Shown: positions 1 to 13,064 of the stretch, in pieces
Numbering within the stretch: position 1 is the first letter of the stretch
Layout of the letters: each line of letters opens with the position of its first letter
NCBI RefSeq assembly: GCF_035582795.1
Contig: NC_134365.1
Location: forward strand, 222,659,887 to 222,723,886
DNA length: 64,000 nucleotides
Reading direction: 5' to 3'
DNA from: Mycteria americana
Taxonomy: Eukaryota; Chordata; Aves; Ciconiiformes; Ciconiidae
The notes under the pieces: model-generated
What the model saw: the letters and a program-made list of their open reading frames with translations, nothing else
The model's database searches: none
What the model was told of the DNA's origin: nothing
Translations under genes and position numbers: made by a program

Positions 1-1517
1 AAAATCTGGGGCTTCAAGAAATGAATTCTCTACCTTCTGTGCTTTGCCTGACGCAGGGGCTGCTAAGTTCAAACATATAACTGCTGTATGCTCACATATC
101 TTCAGCTTCCCCATGCATAATATCACTGGAAATAAAGGCAGAATACACCAAGATAACAGATACAGACAACCCCCAGTTACTGCAGTGGCCGGAGACTGCG
201 ATGTCTATAGGGTAAGCCTCCAGGCTTACAAAATGATAGGTACCCAAGGGACAGGACCCAGAAGGGGTTAGCACTTGCTCTAGGACTAGGTTCACTGTGG
301 GGATTTTACACATGGAAGCACTAGGCTCTCCCAAAGTTCCCATTAGACTCCAGTCCCCAAGGCGTTGTTTCGAGGATGTTATGAATGTGAGATTCACCAA
401 CCTGAGAGAGGGTGTCTCAGAGGCCAGGTCACCTGTTTACTCAGGTTTATTTCTTGCATAATGACTGCAACAGCCAAATCACCCTTGGTAGGTGAGACGA
501 GGAGCTTGATTTATTGGCATTTCTAATTCTGGCTTCCAACAGGAGTTAGGAGCACTCCGGCTGTGAGACGGTTTTGCTTATAATCAGAACACATTAAAAA
601 AAGTGTTTACCTTTCATCAGGAAACTTTTTCCTAGGCCACACTGCAGGTGGGTGCCTTGCCTTCATTTCTCTGGGAGGGTTTGTTTAAATCTAACTATCC
701 TCCCCTCTTCACAGCTTTTTAGTGTCTGCCAGGTGAACCGCCCTGGGAAAACGCAGTGCAGCCTTGCAAAGCCGGCGAACCCCTCTAGTCCTTTTAGACT
801 GAAAAGCCAGAGGTCAGTTTGCAGATGAGGCACAGTCTGCCCAGTATAACACTTTCTTGTCCAAGGCATTAGAAGTCAGGTTACGCTCCAGTGTCTTTTC
901 CCCTCCCTGCTCTTGAGACCTACACCGCTGGGCTGTTTTCATGGTCACCAGACTCTTCCAGGATGAGGAAGGTTCACGATAGCTCATTATCTTTCTTTTA
1001 TTTTTCTCTCAGGCTAGACGACTGCTGCACCAGAGGAAGGTGAGTGATGGGTGGTAAGCGGATCCTTCCCGTGCGATGGTGGTGTGCCTGGTGGGAGCAG
1101 GGAAGGTTGGAGTCCCCGCTGCCCTGGGGGACAGGAGCTGCTCCAGGGTGCAGCCCCGGGTCTGGGGACTGCAGGGCGCGGGGAAGGAGCCAGGTGACCC
1201 ACAGACGGAGCCGGGGCTCGCTCTGCGGGAGGAGGGCAGGGACACGTGCTACAGCAGGAGGGTGGGAGCAGAGGCCCCAGGTCCTCTTTTAAAAGGGTGC
1301 AGTAGGAAGATGGTAAGGCACAAGGCTCACGTCCTAATTGGGGAATAAGATGTGACTAGTCCTGGCTTGGTGATTTAGAGGGTGCATGTGCACTGCTTGG
1401 GGAGACGGGTCTGCTGCTGCTGCAGCTGCTAATGGTACCCAAAGCGAGCTAATTCAGGTATCGCTGTATGTCCGGCGGGGAGTACACCTCAGCCAGCTCA
1501 TCTGGCAGTCACAGCAT
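1..1517. other. No gene seen
   Basis: Short open frames only, none with recognisable domains. Nothing repeat-like was seen apart from GC-richer sequence at 1100-1260. Confidence 0.6.
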
Positions 1518-1557
1518 GCACACACACACGCGCACACACACACACACACACGCGTGT
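1518..1557. repeat. (CA)n microsatellite
   Basis: About 18 CA units with CG interruptions, flanked by CGCGTGTG. A simple repeat, likely length-polymorphic. Confidence 0.95.
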
Positions 1558-1620
1558 GATGTCCTCACCACCCCTCGCTGCGTGCTGGAACACCTGGGGC
1601 ACACTCTGCCCGCGGGGACA

Positions 1621-1656
1621 CAAGGCTATAGCACAAGGCTATAGCACAAGGCTATA
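1621..1656. repeat. 13-bp tandem repeat, 2.8 copies
   Basis: Perfect repeats of CAAGGCTATAGCA at 1621, 1634 and 1647 (the last partial). No function is evident. Confidence 0.95.
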
Positions 1657-4600
1657 CCCTCTGCAGGTCCAAAGGGCTGACACAGCGAGTTCCTGGGTGA
1701 GCCAGGCTTTCAGCCTGCATGTGGCTGAGAGCAGAGGCATTTTCCTTCATTTCTGTGTAAAACTAAAGCACACGCTGGCTCCAGGAGAAAGCAAGCCCAT
1801 GTTAATGACTGCTGTGTTTCTTTAACAGCATTTCAGGAGACAAACACTGTATGTGACTGGTTTGGCTCAGCACCCCAACACCTCCAATGTGCTCGTATTC
1901 CATGGGACACGTTTGTAAACTCAGAGGTACCAGGGGATTGTAAGTCATGTGCAGTCAAAGGGCTGGAAGACACTTCATCTGCCAACCAGCCCCGCAAAGG
2001 TCTTGGGACCTGCCCCTCCAGCCCCCTGGAGAACATCTCCATCTCCCTCGTGCTGCAGGGACACTCCCTGACTGCAGGTCTTCACCTCCTGATGCCTTTC
2101 CTTTTAACACCATCACACCAGGACTCACATCCATAGCTTCTTGTTGTGGGGAGATCTGCTGCAACCAGCTCAGCTGCTGCTTGTGATGACAGCCATCATC
2201 CAGCCCGCTGCCCTCCTCAGTCGCCCCTGGCCTGGAGGCTGTCCACATCTAGCTTGGTCTCCCCGTCATTGTGGAGAACTGCACCGTTCTCTGCGTCATA
2301 CGAGATGCCGGCGGTGGCAACTGCCGGCGGGGGGCTGGACTCTCACCCCTCTCCCCATCCCGCAGGGAGGAGGTTGCATCCCTAAGAGCAGCCACCCTGC
2401 ACCCTCAACACTTGGATGACTTCACTGCGTTGCAGTTTGCAATCATCCCTCTAATTGGGCTTTCAGTAAACCCATGTGTCTAACCAGCCCGCAAACTTCT
2501 CTTGGTCTTTAGACTCAGCCATTAGACAATAGCATTATCTGTATTTATTTCTATATTGCAGAGATCGTTTGGTTTTAATGTGTATTTTATCAATACTTTA
2601 TACTCTTGAATACTGGGAGATGTGAAATACTACAGCTGTCTTGTACATCAAATCAATGTAAACACAATGAGAATATGACAAGAGAAGATGAATATGAGTA
2701 GTAAGTTATTAAACAATATTTCCTGTATGATTTCTAGAGCCAGAACCTATTTGTTTATTTATTTTTATTACATTACCTGAGAGGCTGCATTTAAAAATTC
2801 AGAGTGGCGTACTACCCAGGAAATTGATATCTGTTGCACACCATTTTCTCCTTCTCAGTGGAAGACATTTCATATTTTGTTGCCCAAGCTGTTGACTCAC
2901 GTGATTCTGTGATGCCAGCTTTTATGTCTTTCATTTACACAGTGTAAATAAAATGTGTTATATATTTAACATACAAAATGTGTTAAAAAAGAGAAAAGAA
3001 GAAAAAATGAAAAATATTGTTACATTGCCTGTTAGGTAGCAGATCTGAAGGAAAATCTGTCTTTTCATTTCACAGAGCAGAATTTTATATTTTGACAAAA
3101 ATGGATATTAAAACAGTTCTAACACAAAGCTTGTTTGGACTTCTTTTTCTGAGAACAAGAACCCTGGAAGCATTTAAAGTAGCCCAAAATATTTTATTTC
3201 ACTTGCAATGATAAGAAATTGATGCATCATAAATAATGTAGACAGGAGAACTTCTTAAGATGGTCTGTAGTAGGTGATTTCAGCCTTCTTTCCTTGATCA
3301 TTTAATATACTTCAAAGGATACTTGGATCAACTTCCTATGATTCCTAGAGAATGCAGAGAAGTAAACTGCTGCACAGTGTGCACAACCATGCTCTTTATC
3401 AGCACCCTTTGTGAATTCTTTGGGACTTACGTCCCTGACTGATGGTCTCTAATATAGTCTTCGTGGTGAGCAAGGCAGTTGTTGCTTTTACATTTGGCAC
3501 GCACAACGTCCCACCTTCCTGAAATAGCAGGAAACTCTGTCCCTGCCCACGACACAGTCATTTACATCCTGCCATCAGCTTATACTAACATATGGTCCAT
3601 AGAAAGAAAACCAGCCTTTTATGTTTGTGAGGAAATGCTCAAAATCTGCAGGACAGTTTTGTGAGAAAAAAGTCAAAACGCTGTTGCTGCTCAGCCAGAC
3701 TGCGCGCTGGAGGTCACCTGTCCCTCCAAAAGCACAGGACCAGAGGTAGCTGTTGTAAATTATAAACGGTCTCTACAAATAAACAGTTTGCTTTACTTCT
3801 GCATTAAGACTGCTTGTCTTTCCTAGGGATCCAGCGTTTCCTAGGGATGACAGCTTGGGATGGTAATGGCTTAAATCACTCAGATCTTTTGTGCAACTGC
3901 AGTGCTCCAGGAGCCACAAGTGCCAAAGAAAGCTGCTCCAAGCAGCAGCCAGCACAGCCTGGACCACTTACCGGCAGTGCCAAGCCCACTGGATAGCACT
4001 AACAAAAGCATAGTTTCCCTGGTGTTTGAGTCGCCAAACTTTGCTCCTCAGTTGGTTCAATCCAGTTGCAAACAGCTTTCTGCAGTAGGTATTCATATTT
4101 GCGGCGATGACTGTGTCAGATTCACACAAGAGCGTTGCACTGATTCCCAAGAGCATTCCTTGGGAGTACCGTGCCTCCCCATCACTGCCCCACCAGAGCC
4201 TCGCGTCTAAATAATCAGCTGCCAGGTTTTGCAGTGTTGTGTGCCACCGTTCCATCTGCAGTCGAACGCAGATCACCAAGTACATTACACTTTCCCTGCC
4301 AACTCTTGGTAATTAAACAATCTATGACTGTCTTGTTTGCAATTAATTTCTCCAACTTTCTTCATGTCAAGGGCTGGGAAACCTGATGACTAAATGTCCC
4401 TGTGCCTAGTATAAAGTCCTGAAAACCGCAATATCTTTTCCAATAAACTGCATGCAGGAAATTCCTCTTCACTATGGCACATCAAAAGGCAGTCTGACCT
4501 TTTCTGTGTCCTTTTGCAGGTAGTAAACTGGACCACCTCAAGGTTATATTTGTTATTGTGCAGCTGAGGTGGTGAGCACAGAGGTAAAGATGCAGACCCA

Positions 4601-6269
4601 GAAGCATAGATGTGAATCAAATTACTCCCTTGCTTGCATACAAAGCAGCAGGCAACTCACTCAAAAGCAGACATTTCCAACTATGGCAAATTAAGTCCTA
4701 TTGAGGCAACCTAAGACTGCTGACAGAAATCACACTGTGCACTCAGCCTTTCTAAAATCAGGAAAGCTTCTTTTGCAATGGGTTAATTTATTCACGTAGT
4801 AGGCAACCTCTCCTCTCTGCAGGTAGGTTTGTGCACATGGACAAAAGGGACGAGTTTTCAGGCACAGACTTTCCTCTCCAGACCTGAAGACAGGCAGTTA
4901 AGTTGGTATGTCTCTTACAAGCATGTCTTCTTTGTTGATTTTCTATCATGTTTCAACCTCAGTCTTGCAGCCCTTTGCACAGCACCTGAAGTTCTGAACT
5001 TCGTGTCTCGTGTTTGCCCTGTGCCCCCTTCATGCCCAACAGTCATTGCTAACTCTGCATTCACGGTCACATTATCTTTTTGTCCCTCCATTGCTAAACC
5101 CCATCATTTACACCAATGAAACAATGGAAATTTGTAAGGAAATGATCAGGATAATATCCCAATACAACATCTGGGCTTGCCCCTGACCAGCCTTGATCTG
5201 CTGCCACCCACTCTGGAGGGACTGAAAGCCCCAGGAGCTGTACCTGGACGGCTGCTTGATGGTGAAAGCTGCTCTCTTCTGGGTGCTCTGGAGATGTCAG
5301 CAGTGGTTCACAGACCCATACGATCCCGCCCAGTCCCTGTGGGTTTTTCTCACTTTCTGATTTCAGTGAACGTCTCTGCCCATATACCCCGTGCCAGAGA
5401 CCCCGTTGTCCCCTTCCCACCCAGAGGCTTTGTACTTCCCTTTCCTCCCAGGGCTCAATGACAGTCTGAAGTCTCCCTTATTACCTGGGCCTGGACACCT
5501 AATGTTGGTGTAACACAAGATCTTGCCCTTTTGTCTCTGGGCTACCACTGTGTTTAGGAACTTGTCTGCAGTGAAGCACAGTGCTCCCTGCCCCTCTTCT
5601 CAGTATTGGCACTAACACAATCTTCAGTGTTTGCAACACTCTCATCGCCTTCCCTAAGTGTCAGCACACGCTGCCTGCTGGCTCGCACTGCCCTGTACGG
5701 CCCTTTGACAAAAGCACTTTCGTCTTTGTGGTGCAGGTCTGGTTATCCCCAGTTCCACCACCATCAGCCAAGAGGAATTCGCTCCCAGCGCAGCAATGAC
5801 TAAAGACTGATTCCTGCAAGAGGATTTGCATGAGAGAGAGGAGCTTTCTCAGGAGAAGGCTTGCCCAAGGGTCAGAGCTGCTAGCGCTGCCCAGTGCTAT
5901 GTGTCCTCCAAGGTGTGGAACAAGTGCCACACACTGCTTCTTGCAGGGGCATCCACTGCCCTTGGCCAGCACCTCCTGGTTTATCTCTGCTGGCCCCCAG
6001 GCTTTCTGTCCTCTTCCCGTGGCTCTCGGCTTTTCCTCAAGGGTTTTAAGTTTACCCCACGGTGGCACGGCCATTTCTGTCTGCAGTGTGCAGATGGCGT
6101 GCAGTGCAAAGTCGCTGTTCTGTCCCTCCTGGACCAAATGTCCACAGTAAGTTTTGTGGTGACCTGGGGTGGGCAAGTGGGATGCGATGGGAGTGCGGTG
6201 CAGTGAGCCAAGTGGTTCTTCCTGAGCTGTGTCCCAGAGAAGAGACATGTTGGTTTCCCAGTGCGCTAG
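1657..6269. other. Intergenic, no gene seen
   Basis: AT-rich from 2500 to 3400 and mixed afterwards. The longest frames (103-206 codons at 3968-4285 and 5661-6281) have no recognisable motifs and overlap open frames on the other strand. Confidence 0.6.
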
Positions 6270-6530
6270 TGAATGGTCCAAAGCTGCAGCAGGGGAAGTT
6301 TAGACTGGACATTAGGAAGTATTTATTTACCAAGACGGTGGTCAAACACTGGAACAGGCTTCCCAGAGAGGTGGCCAATGCCCCAAGCCTGTCCATGTTT
6401 AAGAGGCATTTGGACAATGCCCTTAACAACATGCTTTAAATTTTGGTCAGCCCTGAATTGGCCAGCCAGTTGGACTAGACGATCATTGTAGGTCCCTTCC
6501 AACTAAATACTCTATTCTATTCTATTCTAG
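6270..6530 (+). mobile_element. CR1 LINE 3' fragment
   Basis: The 3' end of a chicken-repeat-1 non-LTR retrotransposon, 5'-truncated as usual. The plus frame reads the ORF2 C-terminus (KFRLDIRKYLF, VVKHWNRLPREV, LSMFKRHLDNAL). The 3' UTR follows (TTGGACTAGACGATCATTGTAGGTCCCTTCCAAC, split here only by type) and ends in an ATTCT-repeat tail at 6510-6530. It is inactive because nearly all of ORF2 is missing. Confidence 0.93.
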
Positions 6531-6614
6531 TAAAACCCAGGAGACAGCAGAGTGGTCTGGTGGGACCATGATGTTGAGAGCTCTCCAGCTGAGCCAAACA
6601 CCACCACAGTCTTT

Positions 6615-6922
6615 AGAATCATAGAATCATAGAATAGTTTGGGTTGGAAGGGACCTTTGAAGGCCATCTCGTCCAGCCCCCCTGCAGTGACCAGGGCCAT
6701 CTTCAACCAGATCAGGTTGCTCAGAGCCCCGTCCAACCTGGCCTTGGATGTGTCCAGGGATGGGGCAGCTACCACCTCTCTGGGCAACCTGGGCCAGTGT
6801 TTCACCACCCTCAATGTAAAACATTTCTTCCTTATACCTAGTCTGAATCTACCTTCCTTTAGTTTAAAACCATTACCCCTTGTCCTATCGCTACAGGCCC
6901 CGCTAAAAAGTCTGTCCCCAAA
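6615..6922 (-). mobile_element. CR1 LINE 3' fragment, opposite orientation
   Basis: A minus-strand CR1 3' end. The tail AGAATCATAGAATCATAGAA is at the left edge (6615), followed by the reverse complement of the 3' UTR and ORF2 C-terminus (GRFRLGIRKKCFTLRVVKHW, RLPREVVAAPSL). It is a different subfamily from the copy at 6270-6530. The two lie tail to tail with an 84-bp gap. It is truncated at its 5' end near 6922. Confidence 0.93.
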
Positions 6923-8721
6923 ATGAGCCTCTCGCAATTGGTATAGAGGCACAGAGCCTCTGCGACTGGTATATCTTGAGTCTTTCAAGTCCTAGACAAA
7001 ACTAATGGAGATAACAAAACAAAATCATATTCTTCTCTTTATAAGCACTTCCGTTTGCAGCATCGCTTTCCGAGCAGCCTGTTCCGATGTTGCCTGCCCT
7101 GTGTGTGCCCTGGAAGATGGCCTGAGCCAGAGGCAGGCACTGCCAGGGCTAAACTGTCCGATTTCCACAGCCAAGCCAGACTGATGTAAACCTGGCTTTG
7201 GTTAGACACGGCCCAGAGCTGTGAGCAGAAGTATGCTGCATGACACGTGTAAACTGAAACACGTCTACACGTAACTACTATAGAAAGTAACTATGGACTA
7301 AGCAGAAACAGGGCATCATTTGTCTTAGTGTTGGCTCAGGACCTATTCCAGTTTAGCAGGCGCCTGGGTGAGCAGGAGCTACGCACCGCACCGAGGGAGC
7401 GGGGACTGGTGTTTCTTGGTGTCAACAGCATTGCAAATTAAGGCCCAGGGTTTGATTTCACCTCAGTTTTGACCTCTATTGATTCCAGCCACTAGTAGGG
7501 TTGAGGTGGAAGCGGATTTGCCTTAATTTGCTGAAGCAGTGCTGGTGACCCAGGGACCCCAGTGACGTTTCATACAGTTGATCCGTAGGTCCAGGCTCAG
7601 TGGGATCCTGCTGGTGAGACCCGCCAGGCCATCCGCATACCTCACTCACTCAGAAAACGCAATAAATCATTGCTCCTGAACATTTCTGCAGAGGCTGTTT
7701 GGTCAGTGACACGGCTGTATCTGCTAGCAATTAGACTGCCGCAGGTTCACCAGCTGAATTTAAAGGGGTTTATTGATCAGCAAAGTGTTGTTTATTCAAT
7801 TCTCCAGCCATCCAGAAAAATTGCTCCTTTATCATTCTCTGAAGGAGCAATGTTCAGGACAGGACACACAAAATATCAGCCCACACGTACCTGCAAAGAG
7901 ATCATTGTGTTTTATATGAAGATCGCAGACATGCAGAATTTTCAGTATAAATTAAACCACAATTACTAGTTTGACCTAATGCAATTCAAACATTGGAAAC
8001 CAAAGCCAAACTTAGATTTGTTTTCTACCTCAAAACTATACAGAATCAGTGATTCCTGGCAAAAGGAAATGCATCATCTCTGTTTTATGAGGGAACCAGT
8101 GACAATGCTGTAAATGTGCTGTTTGCTGAGTGTTGTACCACTAGTTTCGTTCTCCCTGGCAGCTTTTGTGACTGTGCTGGATCATCTTCACAGCAATTTT
8201 GCAAGGTTAGGAGCCAAGTGAGACTTAATTGGTTTGGGAACTGAGGCAGTTTCTTTTTTAATTATGTGTTGAAATCTGGGATACGTAGCCAGACAAGGAA
8301 TGTCAAGATCTGCACCAACAGAAAAGAAAGGTATTAAGTGCTAAAACAAGAGTTTGGGGGCAGTTTTCATTACAGCAGATCAGGCTTAAGGCAGAGCAGC
8401 TGCTGGATTTAGATGGTTTCTCAACCACTTGTTTAGCACTGACTATACCTTGTGCCGTAGAAAATTTTCAGAAAAAAAGCGTTTCTGTGTAGTGAAGCAA
8501 GACCCAGGCAGCAGAACAGGTGCAGTTTAAAGGCTCTTTAGATATCTTTCTTCAACAGCCAAGGTCTGAGGTGCCTTCAGAGACTTTTGAGGATCTAAGT
8601 CAATCTACATTAGCTGCGGTTTTGGTCTTTTCTATTTTGTATACGGCCGCTGACCGCCAGTTGTCTGATCCACTCTGGGGGTGTCGGAGGCAAGTGCGTC
8701 ACAGCTTCAGACTGCCTGAGT
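6923..8721. other. Intergenic between CR1 copies
   Basis: Unique sequence without supported genes or obvious repeats. Confidence 0.6.
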
Positions 8722-9250
8722 CTGGCAGGGACCTCTGGAAGTCATCTGGGCCAACTCCCTGCTCAAGCAGGGCCACCCAGAGCAGTTGCCCAGGGCCATG
8801 TCCAGACGGCTTTTGAACATCTCCAAGGATGGAGACTCCACAACCTCCCTGGGCAACCTGTGCCAGTGCTTGACAACCCTCACAGTAAAAAGGTGTTTAC
8901 TTGTGTTTAAAAGGAATTTCCTGTATTTCAATTTGTGCCCATTACCTCCTATTCTATCACTGGACACCACTGGAAAGAGTCTGGTGCCCTCACCTTCATT
9001 CCCTTCTACCAGGTATTTATACACATTGATAAAATTCCCCCAAGCCCTCTCCTCTCCAGGCTGAACAGTCCCAGCTCCCTCAGCCTCTCCTCACAGGAGA
9101 GATGTTCCAGTCCCTTCATCATCTTGGTGGTCCTTAGCTGGACTCAGTCCAGTATGTCCATACCTCTCTTGTACTGGGAAGCCCAGAACTGGACACAGTA
9201 CTCCAGGTGTGGCCTCACCAGTGCTGAGCAGAGGGAAGGACGCTCTCCAT
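8722..9250 (-). mobile_element. CR1 LINE 3' fragment, about 530 bp
   Basis: A longer CR1 copy in reverse orientation. It contains the familiar reverse-complement phrases of the 3' UTR (GGACCTCTGGAAGTCATCTG, 8728-) and ORF2 end (VVKHWHRLPREVVESPSL, FKSRLDMALG), continuing to GCCCAGAACTGGACACAG near 9181. The terminal ATTCT-type tail is missing on the left, so the 3' tip is eroded. The 5' end is truncated near 9250. Confidence 0.93.
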
Positions 9251-11152
9251 CACTGGTCTTCCTGGTCCCAACCCCAGCAACAGGGAAGAGCTGGCTGAAA
9301 GTGTTAACATTACAGCAAATTGCTCATGAATAATTTTATGCAAACAATATATATAGGTAACAATGTGAATAAGAGGAGTAAAATTAAGAAATAAAGTGTG
9401 CAGCTAGGTCGTCCCATCAAGGTTGAAGTAACGCTTGCTTACTCCAAAACTCAAGAAGCAGACACAAAAGGCCTTTTGGAGAGGTGAACTATGTAGGGAA
9501 TTGAGCGTAATGGAAGAAGTAACCTCCAAGAATTGCTGAGAAAGGACGGCCAAGACACAAGTTAAACTGAAGGAGCTGATGGAAGGAAATTCTGGGAGGT
9601 GCCATAACTGTGAAGCAAAACTAAATAATCCACAGTTGTCTTTGTACTGCTAAAATTGAAAACAATAGTTTATGCACCACAGGTGCTAGCAAAAAATTAA
9701 CATCAGTATTCTCAAATAGAGGAGAAAGCTCTAGCTTATTCTGTAATAGCAATAAATGTCATGCTTTTATTGATAGGAAACCAATATTAGCAGAAACTGA
9801 CCATAAAAAAACTCACTGGCAAGAGCAATGGAAGAAAACGCTCCAAGTGTGCGATGTGCAAATCAAATATACACTCAGGATGGAGCTGGTATTTGCAGAC
9901 ACTCTGTCTAGACCTTCTGCAACAACGCAACGCCTCTAAAGCCAGGACAAAGTCTGGTACCGGCCAAGCTGCTAATGGAGGGCTCAGTTCAGCCCTGGGG
10001 AGATGTTGTCCAGCACTTTCTCTCTCCAGGACCAGCATTCCTCCTGTGTCATCCCTAACGCTGCTGATGTGAGCATGACCCTTTAGGTCGTGACAGCTGC
10101 TCAGGCACCGTTGGCCATGGCTTTCAGTCCTCACATGAGCTATGCCCCATCCTGGCCATGCCAGAGAGAACCAAAATGGGATTATCCAGTGTCAGGGTTT
10201 CTGCTCCTGACCTGAAGCTGGAGTGGACGCAGTCCTGCAGGTCCCGTGTGATCCACCACTCATAGGACAACCTTGCAGGTATCGCCATGCTGGCCTGCAC
10301 AAACACCTTCAGAGGATCTAAGAACCGTCTCTGAAGACACGGCTCTCACCACCCCATGTTCCCATCCTCAGCCTCCTGCCCACACCCATGTACTTCAAGG
10401 CCATGTCTGAATCTTACCAGTATTTTATATTTTGCCTCCTTTTCCCCTTCCTGCCCGTAACTGCAATTCCATGAGCAACTTCGTTCTTTAGGTCAGCCGG
10501 GGGGGGGGGGTGTTACACCAAGATATATATCCTAAAGATATCCAGAAGGGCAACGTGGCTTCATCTGTCAAAACTGAAGCCTGGCATGTTTCTAACCAAG
10601 CTTCCCTTGGCAGTTTTGCTAGTGGCAGTCACAAACAGCTCTGGGTAGCCTCTCTCCACCCAAACCCCACTGAGGAGATGGGGATGCTCAAGGAGTCACA
10701 CATCATCATTCTCTTCTCCATTTCAGACGAACCAGTGGCAGTAAGGGCTGAAAGATGGCCTGAGATATTTCTGTGGTTCCAACACAGTGGCAGATGCTCA
10801 AGCAGCAAAACAAAATAGCTCCTTTACAAGCCATGGAGACAGCAGCCTTAGCCACAGGCTGTCACATTCCCCTTTGAACTAGCCTGACTCTGCCTTTTCA
10901 GATTTCTGATTTGCAGCACACTTTGTGCCATCGGCCCTGTGTATTAGTAGAAGATTAGGAGGAATGGCAAAATTATTCTTACTGCATCTTAAGCAATGCT
11001 TGAATGAGACTGCTTCTTCAGGCAAACATACTCTTTATGGGTATTTAAGCTTGTAATCATTATCAGTTTCAAGCTAAGGGCAGTTAAAAGTTAAAAATAC
11101 ACATTTTTCATATGACTTTCTGCATAAAAAAAAGAAAAATGTATATAGTGAA
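9251..11152. other. Intergenic, no gene seen
   Basis: Unique sequence apart from the poly-G run near 10500. A 115-codon minus-strand frame at 9787-10134 has no recognisable domain. Confidence 0.6.
10500..10510. repeat. Poly-G run
   Basis: An uninterrupted run of about ten G. A likely sequencing or replication slippage site; nothing else notable. Confidence 0.85.
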
Positions 11153-11422
11153 TGACAAGAAAAGGTAAGGTGAGGTTTGGCCCAAAAGAATTTGGCACAA
11201 CACCATCAGACACACTGTTTTCTCAGGAAGATGAAGTTGGTGCTGCTGGGAAGGTTCGTGCTAACGTCTCACTAGAGGAATGGAGCTTGGTTGAAGGAGG
11301 CAAGGAGGTTTCCAGGACAGTTTTGCACACACGTTTCATGTCCTTTTGTGATGCAGTCCACATGTCATGTTCCCATTTTAGCACATATGCCGCTAAACCT
11401 GAAAACAGGACTTTGGCGTACA
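11153..11422. repeat. Unknown two-copy repeat, copy 1
   Basis: A 270-bp block that recurs in the same orientation at 12796-13064 at roughly 90% identity, with sharp edges. It starts TGACAAGAAAAGG and ends TTTGGCGTACA in both copies. A short open frame crosses it here but is broken in the other copy, so it is not coding. I do not recognise the family. Confidence 0.9.
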
Positions 11423-12795
11423 AATCTTTTCTGCACCCTCAGCCCGTCACGGCCGTGCCGTGGGGGATGGTGTGGCACTCCTTGCTGGCGCAGAGGCGTC
11501 GGCGGGAGGTTTGCTGTTGAATTCGGCAAGAGCAGAGCTGGAAGGGAGAGTGGGGCAGCGTGAGCAGCACCGGCTTAGAAAAAGAGACCTTAGCATGAAA
11601 GACCTTAATCCTATTTAGCTTTCTGAAGGGAGGCTTGATATACCTTAGGGGAATCACTTAGCCTATCTTTGCTGCTCAAAAAGAGAATAAATAACACTTC
11701 TTTCCTTCTGTCTTCATAAACTGGCAGGTTCATAGAGACTAAAAAGCCTCTGGGTCTCTTGTTAGGCGACTGTATCGTAGTCTGGACAATACAGCCATGA
11801 TTTCTACTGCAACATTAAGTTGCTACTGTGAAATGGACAATAAAGTGATGATGAATTAAATACATGTTGCTGTAGAGATAACAATAAATTCTACATGCAC
11901 GTGCTACTGGAACCTCCTCTGACTTGGAGCCAAGCATCAGCTTTCTGATTCCTAACAGCCAGCCTTAAACAAGTAACATGGGTCGTATTTTTTACCTATA
12001 ATTTCTCCATTAAATAACAATCCCATGCATTATCTCTGAGTAACAAGAAATGAAGTCAAACTACTGAAAGAAAACTATTATGTTCCACCTTAGAATAGCA
12101 TTAAATATTTTTTTGCTATTTTTAGATATAGGAACTCAAATGAAAAGGGCATTTTAGCAACAAAAGAGCTGACAGTAAATGTAATCAGTCATACAACTCG
12201 CTGCACAAGGCTGCTCCGAGATGCTCTGCAGCCTTTGTCCAAGTCTGCAGCTCGGCTTTGAGGAACACGTTGCTCTGATTCCTCCAGTTGCTGTTGCAAA
12301 GTGATGCCCAAGAGATTTTTAAGCTCTTGGCCGGCTACCCCAGGAAAGCAGCCACTCTGAAGCAAGAATATTTTTAGGATTTGATAACAATAATTTGTTT
12401 CAATGCTTAGTTAATCTCTACTTTCTAGATGCCAGAGTTTTCTCTAACCTATGAATACATCATTATTCATTCCTGAAATGGAAGATCTGTGGCCCATAGA
12501 AGATGTCCATCATCCTTTCAAATAGTTTGAAATTACCGTCCCCATTCTCATTGGTATGTGTAGCTCTTCTTTGCTGCTGCTGGTGCATTGTTTGCTGGCT
12601 GCAGGACTCAGTTTCGCAGCGTCACTGCCAGACACCCAGTCATCCCAGCGTGGTTATGCTTTACCCTCAGCCTGTCAAAAGCGTCTCGCCCACGCTCACT
12701 CACTGATGTGCTTCTGACACAGCGAGGGACTTGGGGACGCATTTGTCTGGTGACTGGCTTCACTCCGCTGATGGCAGCAAGGTTTGCGGTTTGAT
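11423..12795. other. Spacer between the two unknown repeat copies
   Basis: AT-rich spacer with no gene. It does not look like retroviral internal sequence: no primer-binding site, gag or pol motif was seen. Confidence 0.6.
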
Positions 12796-13064
12796 TGACA
12801 AGAAAAGGTAAAGTGAGGTTTGGCCCCAAAGAATTTGGCACAACACCATCAGACACACTGTGTTTTCGGGAAGATGAAGTTCGGTGCTGCTGGGAAGGTT
12901 CGTGCTAACGTCTCACTAGAGGAATGGTGCTTGGTTGCAGGAGGCAAAGGTTTTCCAGGACAGTTTTGCACACGCGTTTCGTGTCTTGTCATGATGTGGT
13001 CCATGTGTCCTGTTCCCATTTTAGCACATACACCGCTAACCTGAAAACAGGACTTTGGCGTACA
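12796..13064. repeat. Unknown two-copy repeat, copy 2
   Basis: The partner of 11153-11422, 1.64 kb away and in direct orientation, with about 25 substitutions and a few single-base gaps. Flanks differ between copies, and no matching target-site duplication is seen. Confidence 0.9.

Noticed and set aside
3968-4285. 105-codon minus-strand frame with some hydrophobic stretches
   Set aside because: Briefly considered as an OR remnant, but no OR motif (GIPG, DRY, NPxxY) is present.
5661-6281. 206-codon minus-strand frame left of the CR1 copy
   Set aside because: No motif, and the plus strand is open over much of the same stretch; probably chance.
11153-13064. The two-copy repeat as the LTR pair of a small retroelement
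   Set aside because: TG...CA ends fit, but there is no matching target-site duplication, primer-binding site or internal retroviral sequence in the 1.4-kb spacer.
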